Shown here piece by piece: positions 56,785 through 64,000 of a stretch of DNA of 64,000 nucleotides (positions within the stretch are counted from its first letter, which is position 1; each line of letters begins with the position of its first letter). The translations under genes were made by a program, and so were the position numbers. Origin of the DNA: Chloranthus sessilifolius (taxonomy: Eukaryota > Streptophyta > Magnoliopsida > Chloranthales > Chloranthaceae); NCBI GenBank assembly GCA_021018995.1, contig CM037591.1:7260001-7324000 (forward strand), read 5' to 3'. Below the pieces are notes generated by a model. The model made no database searches. It was not told where the DNA came from and worked only from the letters and a program-made list of their open reading frames with translations.

Positions 56785-59235
56785 TGTGACAGCCCGGATT
56801 TTGGCACTCCGAAACCCGTGCCATCAGCACGATCATCTTGACCGTGTCCCTTAGCTATACATGGAACATTGGCATATTAAGCACAGAATTGAAATAGTAA
56901 TTGAAACTGCGGAATTAAATCACTATATAAGCATTTCTCAAAAGACAGTTCTACCCTTATGACTCTGCATGAATGGAGAACCGATCCGAACCATCGATGA
57001 TAGCTGATCATCACAGATGGTTCGCCCAAAAGAAAAATCACGAATTTATACATATACATTGTTTAATCAAACAAGGCTTGACATACCAAGCCGTACAAAA
57101 TCTCTCCAAAAACCGTCAAAGCGGCACAACGGAGTCCTCTAGAAGAAGTCCTCCGGAGGTGGCTCCAACTCGTCTCCGGCCGCAAGGTCCGACTCACCAG
57201 GGTCAGCGTCTCCTGAAGCCTCGGAAGCTGCTAGTAATGGACCTACGACGTATAGTCTATAGGGTGAGCTACATCCTAGCTCAATAGGGAACAAAACACA
57301 GTTGAACATATAAATTTTTACTCACATATATTCCATGATATGTCATGCATGATGTGTCTATGCAATTACTGATGAAAACAGTTAAAAAGCATCACATTTT
57401 ACTGGTAGTTTACTCATATCTTTTACTTATTCATGAAAGATGCTGAAGAGGCCTAAAACAAAACTTAAACTTTCAACTTAAGTAATCCCCGAGTAATATA
57501 GCATCGAGCTCCGATAAGATACCCATCATCGTCATCTATATAGACATTTTAACGTATTCCCTGGGAATACAAATAGTACCCAAGCCCCTTTCCCCTGGGG
57601 ATTGGTGGCGGGGTTTCACTAGTCTCAATCAACACCCCTGGGGTGTGCTTACTGTGTACGGATAAGCCTCCGCACTGGCCTACGATTTCGCCGCCGTATC
57701 GGTCACGGATATCCTGCCGTGTCAGTCGTGGATATCCCGCCACGTCGATGAGGTACCCTATCAAACCTCAAATAACAAAAATATCGGTGCCTTACATATA
57801 GTTATTTACCGTGTAAATGTGCTATCTTATATTAGTTAGGCCCTATCAACCATGATTCAATCTTGGATACATCCCTGGGATGTATCCATTCACTTGCATC
57901 ACACCTGATGCTCTTATCTCTTTACTTCTTCATTCCCTGGGGATGGCTCATTATGATTACTTTTATTGATGTCACACACACACACACTTTTTCCAAACTC
58001 TTTAAGCAATAAAACATTTTGAATTTCAAATATATATCACTACATACATGCTCTTGTAAAATAAGGTACATGTTCAAGGAGTTCCCTACCTCAAGTCTTC
58101 ATTTGATCAATGCATCAAGGTCCCACGTGGCTCCTTGTGTATTAGCTCACACGTACCACCTATGGTACCACATAACATCACTAACGATGCAATAAAGGAG
58201 GTCCAAGGCCCCCCAAGAATCTTAAAGTCAAACTCAGAAGTCAACATAAACTGGCCCAGTCGATTAATCGAACTCCAAAATCGATTAATCGAAATTCAAT
58301 ATCGATTAATCGAGATTCTCATTCGATTAATCGAATCCCAATTCGATTAATCGAAATTCTCTGCTCTATCCAGTCGATTCTCAAATCGAGTAATCGAATT
58401 TCCAAAATCGATTAATCGATCCCAAATCGATTAATTGAAATTATAAATCGATTAATCGAACTCTCATTTCGATTAGTCAATTTCTTCAAGCTAAATTCTT
58501 TTCTCCACTGGAGTCCACTGTAGGTTCCCAGTCGATTAATCGATACCCAAACGATTAATCGAAATTCAAAGTCGATTAATCGAGATCGGGGTCCTCTGAC
58601 TTTTCAACTTCTTGGCCAAAATTGATTAATCGAAACTCAATTTCGATTAATCGAAATGGCCAGATTCAGCCCCTTTTGGGTTGTTCTTCCAAATCTTTCT
58701 CCATTTATTTATTTATTTATTTTTTTCTAAGCCTTTAATCTATGATTTTAACCATTCCTAACTACGATTAAACTCCCATAACTTATGCATTTAATTCACA
58801 AGAAATTTACCTCGATCAATTCTCAAATTTGATTAGATCTAGTGGTTGGAAAGGTTAGGGTTCCAGCTTTGGCTCTAACGGATCCAAACCGTGTCGAATC
58901 CGGCTTTTATTGCTTGAATCCTCCCTTCCAATCAGTTGCAATAACTCCTCTCTCTCTCTCTCTCTCTTCTTTACTCTCCTTCAACAACCAAAACCATTGA
59001 TTTTAGGGTTATTAAACCCTTTTATCTCTCCTCTCACTTGTGTGTTGAGCACATGCACCGGGATAGGTGTATGTGACTTCACATTCACATCACACACCAC
59101 ACAGTTAGTCAAACTATCACATCTCATCCATTCATCTCACTTTATGCTAACCATTGAACTCCTAATTGGTCAAACCTGTGACCAATCCGGCACGAATCCC
59201 GAGGTCACTGTTTAACATAATTTTTCGGGATATTA
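56785..59235 (+). mobile_element. Long gypsy-type LTR, start clear, end uncertain
   Basis: It starts TGTGACAGCCCGGATTTTGG, typical of long plant gypsy LTRs. A likely end is near CTTTTCGGG-like TTTTTCGGGATATTA at about 59235, but the CA terminus and a duplication of the GTAAC flank were not found. Inside are ATATCC/CACGGATATCC words (57700-57740), an array of TCGATTAATCGA palindromes and a CT run at 58938. No coding content. Confidence 0.5.
58255..58655. repeat. Array of TCGATTAATCGA palindromes
   Basis: About fifteen copies of the 12-bp perfect palindrome or one- to two-base variants lie in 400 bp, spaced by about 8-12 bases of variable linker (AACTCCAAAA, AATTCAATA). The core is conserved while linkers drift, unlike a simple tandem repeat. 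Confidence 0.93.
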
Positions 59236-59369
59236 AATATGATGGTCACTGTTTAACGTAATTTTATGTTCAATGGTCGATAATCAAACCGATATTCAGT
59301 ATTCAATGTTCAATATTCAATACTCAAAGTGCATTAGACATTTAACAATTCAAGTAATATTCAGATTCA

Positions 59370-59735
59370 ATCTCAATTTATATTAAAAATCAATAATCCA
59401 AATACAAGTTCTATCAAATATCAGTTTCAAATCAAATACGAGTTTCAATCAATATCGGGTTCGGATTCAAATACGAGTTTCATCAAATATCATTTTAAAA
59501 TCAAATACGGGCTTTAATAAATATCGATTTCGAATTCAAATACGAGTTTAATCGAATATCGAATTCAAATTAAATACGAGCCTCAATCAATATTGGGTTC
59601 AAATTTATCGGTTTCAAATCAAATACGGACTTCAATCGATATCAGGTTCGAATTCAAATACGAGTTTCATCAAATATTGGTTTCAAATCAAATACGGGTT
59701 TCAATAAATATCAGGTTCAGATTCGAACACTATAA
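59370..59735. repeat. Degenerate tandem repeat, about 34-bp period
   Basis: About nine copies of TTCAAATCAAATACGAGTTT followed by CAATCAATATCGG, with length variants. Non-coding. Confidence 0.85.
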
Positions 59736-59739
59736 TTCA

Positions 59740-60900
59740 ACAATTCAGTCAAGTTCTAGGTCCAATTCAATCAGTTTGAATCCTAGGATCTATCACAGTA
59801 ATCACTATAAATATTTTGATCCCATGTATACACATAATAAGATCACTAGGCATCATGAATCAGTATACACTATACTCAGTGTTATCATAATTTAGAGTCT
59901 ATCGAGGACTTATATTTCATAAATATTTCAGTAGGGTTATAGAAGAAGTTTATCTGTCTAATTATTTCAAACTAAATCATTAAGGTAGAGTCAATATCAA
60001 TTACTAGTAGCACACATATAGTGTGTAACTATGTCTTCCACCAATATGGGTTATTAGTGGTCTATTTAATTCTTATTGGTGGTCTATTTAATTCTTACTT
60101 GACTGAGACTTTGATATTACAAAATTCACTCTCTTATCTATATCTAGTACTTTCTCAAATTAAGGTACTAATTCAGGTGGGTGTCCATTTAATTCTTACT
60201 GGGTGTCGTTAGTTGGGGCACACCAGTTTAATAATCAAGGTCACTAAGCCCTAATAGTTCATTACTTATATTGGGCTCTTTGTTGGGTCCATTTTGATCT
60301 CACGTCTAAATTAATATTAAGATTTCGATAGAGTATAGTATACAACTCTCATATATTTTCGCATGTGTCCAAAACAAATGAATCACCTGATTAACGAGGA
60401 TATCGTATCCTTCTACAATTCATCATCGACCATTTGGGCCACATAAGTTGGGTCAAATAGGATTTGATTTATAATCAGTTTAGGTCCTTAAGATGTCTCC
60501 ACATTTTTAATGTGGGTGCTTTTAGTTTTTCGACTTTCAAATAGGAACATCAGGTCCCAACAATTTTGTTAATTGCTTTATACCTCATATGTCGGGTCGC
60601 TCTGGGTCCTACATCGGAAGGGGCCCGATTTCCTAAGGAAATTCATATTTTAAATGTAGGTGCTTCCAATTTTCGAGGGTGCCAATAGCAGTGGCCCACT
60701 CGATTTCTAAACAAGGACATCAAGTCCTATAAGTTATCTTGAACTATTTGTTTAGGCTTGTGGGTTGGGCCGTATCGAGTTTCTAAACCCTAATTGGTCT
60801 AATTTCAAGAAATCAGGTTTTTGGGCCTCAAAGGATCCCATCTCGATTGGTCAAACTTATGGCCAACCATCTGATATTTTAATCGAGGGTCATCAGTGGT
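59740..60900. other. Non-coding DNA, likely retroelement-derived
   Basis: Includes a small duplication at 60060-60200 (GGTCTATTTAATTCTTAYT, three times). It has no conserved protein motif. Wording such as GGGCCCGATTTCC and GGTCCTACATCGG suggests LTR-type DNA. Confidence 0.45.
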
Positions 60901-60939
60901 TACTGAGACTAAAACAGTGATCATTGGTGATTTCTGTGC

Positions 60940-62150
60940 TACTGGACTCGAGGGAAAACCAAGATTTTGACTCTATCCCTTCAATGCTAGATATTTCACT
61001 AAGGGTTTCGGACCCTTGATCAGTAATCGGGTCACCATTTTCAACTCCGATCAGATTTTTCGGTGATTTAAAAACTCAGTGAAAGAGGACTGTGAGCCTC
61101 ATGTTCCACAAGTAATGTCACTCAAAAATACGATCAGATGTGATCGTGGCCATCAATTTACCGAACGGGTTTTTGACCAATTCGTATATCAGGCCAAATT
61201 TTCAGGTCTCCGATAATCTTGTCGTAACTTTCATTTCCGATATCAAAATGACGCGAATTAGATCTTGTTGGAGAGATCTTCAAGTTATTTACAATATCTT
61301 AGTATATTTATAATACTAGAAATATCGATATCATGATGAAATCATGGCCATCTGATCAGATGTCTAATAGTGGTCATGGTGTGTGTCACTTGACATAGTC
61401 TCGTACCCTCGTTTTTCAGGTTTTCTGTTCGTCTAAACTGATCGAGTCGGAGGCCGAATATTTAAATGAAGTCAATATATTTATAATTTTACCTTTCCGT
61501 AATTTATAGAATTCTTGGGGTCATCTTGGCCCATGAAGTGATAGTTCCAAACTGGGTCATTTTTCGGCCATATCGATCTTTGAGCCTTTTAAGATTCAAT
61601 CTTTGACTCGGTCAACTATAGCCTATCATCTTGAATACAGGTCACCAGTGACAATAAAACTTTATTTGCAATCTTGAATACTCAAAATGTCACCGGACTT
61701 AGGGAGAAAGTCAAGATTTTGATTTACCCCGTTAATTTTATATAATTCAGGCAAGGGTATCTGACCATTGCCGATAATTGGGTTGTCATTTTCAATCCCG
61801 ATTGAATTTCGGACTGATTCCCAAACTCAGTGAAATATGACAAATAGCCTCATCTTTTACAAGTGATGGAACTCAAATTTTAGATAATAATTTATCAGGT
61901 CCATTGATTTACTGAACGTGCTTTTAATTCAACTAGTCATCAAACCAGATTTTAAGGCCTCTGATAATCGGGCCATTACTTTTATGGCCGATGTCTGAAT
62001 TGGGCAGGTGAGATCTCATTAGAAAGATTTCAAAGACCTTTACGATATTTCTATATATTTTTAATGTTAAAAATATTTGGATCATGATAGAAACAGAGCC
62101 ATCTGATCGACCGCCCAATGGTAGTCACTAGATGTGCTACATAGAACGAA
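60940..62150. repeat. Tandem duplication, about 750-bp spacing
   Basis: 60940-61400 and 61690-62150 share the same order of passages: CAAGATTTTGA, then GGGTYRTCATTTTCAA-TCCGAT, CCTCATSTTYYACAAGT, CTCTGATAATC/CTCCGATAATC, GAGAT-TTCAA, ATATATTTTTAAT or ATATTTATAAT, and GCCATCTGATCRR. They are diverged by roughly a third. Confidence 0.75.
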
Positions 62151-62741
62151 TTTATGCATTTTCGGATTTCGGATTTTTTGCCAGTCAAATGAAATTGAAT
62201 TAAGATCTGTAATTTTATACAGTGATGATACACTGATAAAGCTTCATCCTTAATTTTTTTTCCAGAAATTTTAGATAATTTTATATCAAGAGATTCACAG
62301 GCTCAATCGCAGCGAGAATTCTGATATACTATACCAGACGGATTTGCACAGTTCCACCTAAAATTTGTACCGATCAAATCACAGTGGATCAAAGCTTAAA
62401 ATTTTTCAAAGATGATCTATACTTTTATATGCAAGTCCATAAATTTTTCTAGAATTTTTTAAAGCCTAGATAGTGGCCAAATCATGACTATTAAATCAAT
62501 AAAAAATACAAATTTTATATTTTTAAATCAGTGACTATATTCATCATGTAATATCTATCACCATTCAAATCAATCATAAAAAGAACATCAATACACTGTG
62601 ATTTATAGTTACATCTAACTCTTGCAAAAGCTATACTCATAATATTTAAAAAAAAATAGAAAAATAAATCAAAGAATGAAATGAGGAGGGACAAGAGGAA
62701 TTCAATTCTAACAAGAAGTGGGAGAAAATGCTTTCTAGAAT
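62150..62741. other. Non-coding DNA before the second LTR-like start
   Basis: AT-rich. A partial third copy of the preceding repeat may start near 62180. No gene signal was seen. Confidence 0.45.
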
Positions 62742-63548
62742 TGTGACAACCCGGATTTTCCCAATACGATTTTTAAACATTTTTTTTTCAACTTTAAACC
62801 AAATGGGAAGACCTGGACTGCAAGATCGCAAAACACAATCCGAATACATAATTTACTTAGTACATCCACTTATAAGCGTGAAAATTAAAGCAGATATACA
62901 TATGACAGAACTAAAATCAAATCTCCATTTCTATATAGAAAACACGTAATTTAAAAGAAACAACTAAACTATCGGTGATAGCCGATCACCACCTAGAAAA
63001 TGGTGTACAATATATGTACAAAAACTGATGATATAGTTATACAACTCACCTAGATGCACAAAGTCAGAAATCTACAATTCCCAAAATCTTATCAATGTTC
63101 ACAAACCCCAATCTATGAGTAAAATCCTCAAACGAAAGATCTCCTTCTTTCGATATGCAAAATTAGACTTTCTTCAAGTTCGACATCCTTATCAAGTGCC
63201 ACACCTATGATGTATAATAGGGGTGGGCTAACAGTCTAAGCTCATTAGAGAAACCTTAAGAACAATTACATTTTATCAGATCATGCATAAATTCAATGGC
63301 AAGATTTTAAAACAATTTCTCATCAAAACGCAGATTCAAATACAAGTTTTCAAAAGATGTTTTATTTTAAAATAGAGACATGCTTCAAAGCCATTTTCAT
63401 CTTAGAACGATCAAATCATTTTCATATCAAACGAAATTTCCAAGTACGTTTTCATATCAAAACAAAATTTGAAACTCACAAGTTTTAAGTGGAGTTTCAC
63501 AAAGATTCAAGTTCAAATTCGATTCAAAAAATCAAGTTCGATTCACTT

Positions 63549-63705
63549 ACATATAATCCGCCCTAGCGATCGACAATTATACTCATAATTCGCCCTAGCA
63601 GTCTACAGATACACATATAATCCACTCTAGCGGTCCACAGATACACATATAATCCTCCCTAATGGTCCACAGTGTGTACATATAATCCGTTATAGCGATC
63701 TACTT
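63549..63705. repeat. 32-bp tandem repeat, about five copies
   Basis: The unit is ACATATAATCCRCYCTAGCGG followed by TCCACAGATAC, with decay toward both sides. Confidence 0.85.
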
Positions 63706-63720
63706 TAATTTTACCTGACT

Positions 63721-64000
63721 TATTATTCGATTCACTGATATACCACCATGTCGGTTCGATTCATGGATTAACTGTCATACCAATTTGATTCATGGATATG
63801 CCGCCGTGCTGGTTTTATTCACAGATATGCCGTTGTGCCGGTTCGATTCACGGATATGCCATTGTATCGGTTCGATTCACGGATTAACTGTCGTACCGGT
63901 TCGATTCATGAATATACCGTCATGCCTATTCAATTCACAAATTAATTATCATACCAGTTCGATTCACGGATATGCCATCGTGCCGATTCGATTCACGGAT
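63721..64000. repeat. 29-bp minisatellite, at least nine copies
   Basis: The unit is GGTTCGATTCACGGATATGCC followed by GTCGTGCC, constant at 29 bp. A second subtype replaces ATATGCC by ATTAACT. It runs off the window end. Confidence 0.93.

Larger units (their letters stand above)
62742..64000 (+). mobile_element. Second long gypsy-type LTR, cut by the window end
   Basis: It starts TGTGACAACCCGGATTTTCC, sharing its opening with 56785. Further shared features are a GATAGCCGATCACCACC or GATAGCTGATCATCAC phrase about 200 bases in, and ATATGCCG words later. It continues past the window. Confidence 0.55.

Noticed and set aside
56785-64000. One complete element with LTRs at 56785 and 62742
   Set aside because: The two starts share only short passages, no coding region lies between, and no target duplication was found, so they are treated as separate LTRs.

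Overview
The window looks like nuclear DNA of a seed plant, most likely a flowering plant. It has one large spliced host gene with short GT-AG introns, and it is otherwise full of plant-type mobile elements: Ty3/gypsy retroelements nested in each other, solo LTRs with target-site duplications, a CACTA end, hAT-like MITEs, and a retroposon with a tRNA-like head. I cannot name the species from sequence alone. No tRNA, rRNA or CRISPR feature was seen.

Layout. 1-2440: fragments of an old gypsy element and a short LTR-like block. 2441-27450: a nest of retroelements. An outer gypsy element (5' LTR 2441-2922 plus 21496-21607, Met-tRNA-type primer site, gag, RT/RNase H piece) is split by an 18.6-kb element at 2923-21490. 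That element has about 2.07-kb LTRs and a perfect 5-bp target duplication (AGATC). Its pol remnants lie on the minus strand. On the opposite strand it carries an intron-containing gene with a plant mobile domain (PMD), with its own TATA boxes and 3' end. The outer element is hit again by a third LTR of the same family (22452 to about 24220) and by a different solo LTR (24248-26882). All these retroelements are broken fossils.

27450-42800: intergenic DNA with MITEs, an unassigned first-exon-like ORF, a calreticulin pseudogene piece (32.0-32.5 kb), a pseudo-exon resembling GBF-interacting protein 1 (34.0-34.2 kb), a clean 3.05-kb solo LTR (35094-38142, TSD TTGTG), a CACTA remnant and a locally duplicated hAT-like region.

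42828-54098 (minus): the one apparently intact host gene. I resolve 11 coding exons and about 2418 residues. A 38-residue SAP-like N-terminus is followed by a basic repeat region of about 785 residues and then a very acidic C-terminal half. Every intron after the first is phase 1, and the C-terminal exons fall into three homologous classes (EP, KLEK, DWSLEG), so the gene grew by duplicating symmetric exons and multi-exon blocks. One intron appears to use a GC donor.

54100-64000: the gene's 5' flank with a CT-rich leader, a MITE with arms of about 90 bp, an 880-bp retroposon with a SINE-like head and flanking duplication, then LTR-type DNA rich in tandem repeats. The repeats include an array of 12-bp TCGATTAATCGA palindromes, a 34-bp repeat, a duplication of about 750 bp, and 32-bp and 29-bp minisatellites that run off the window end.
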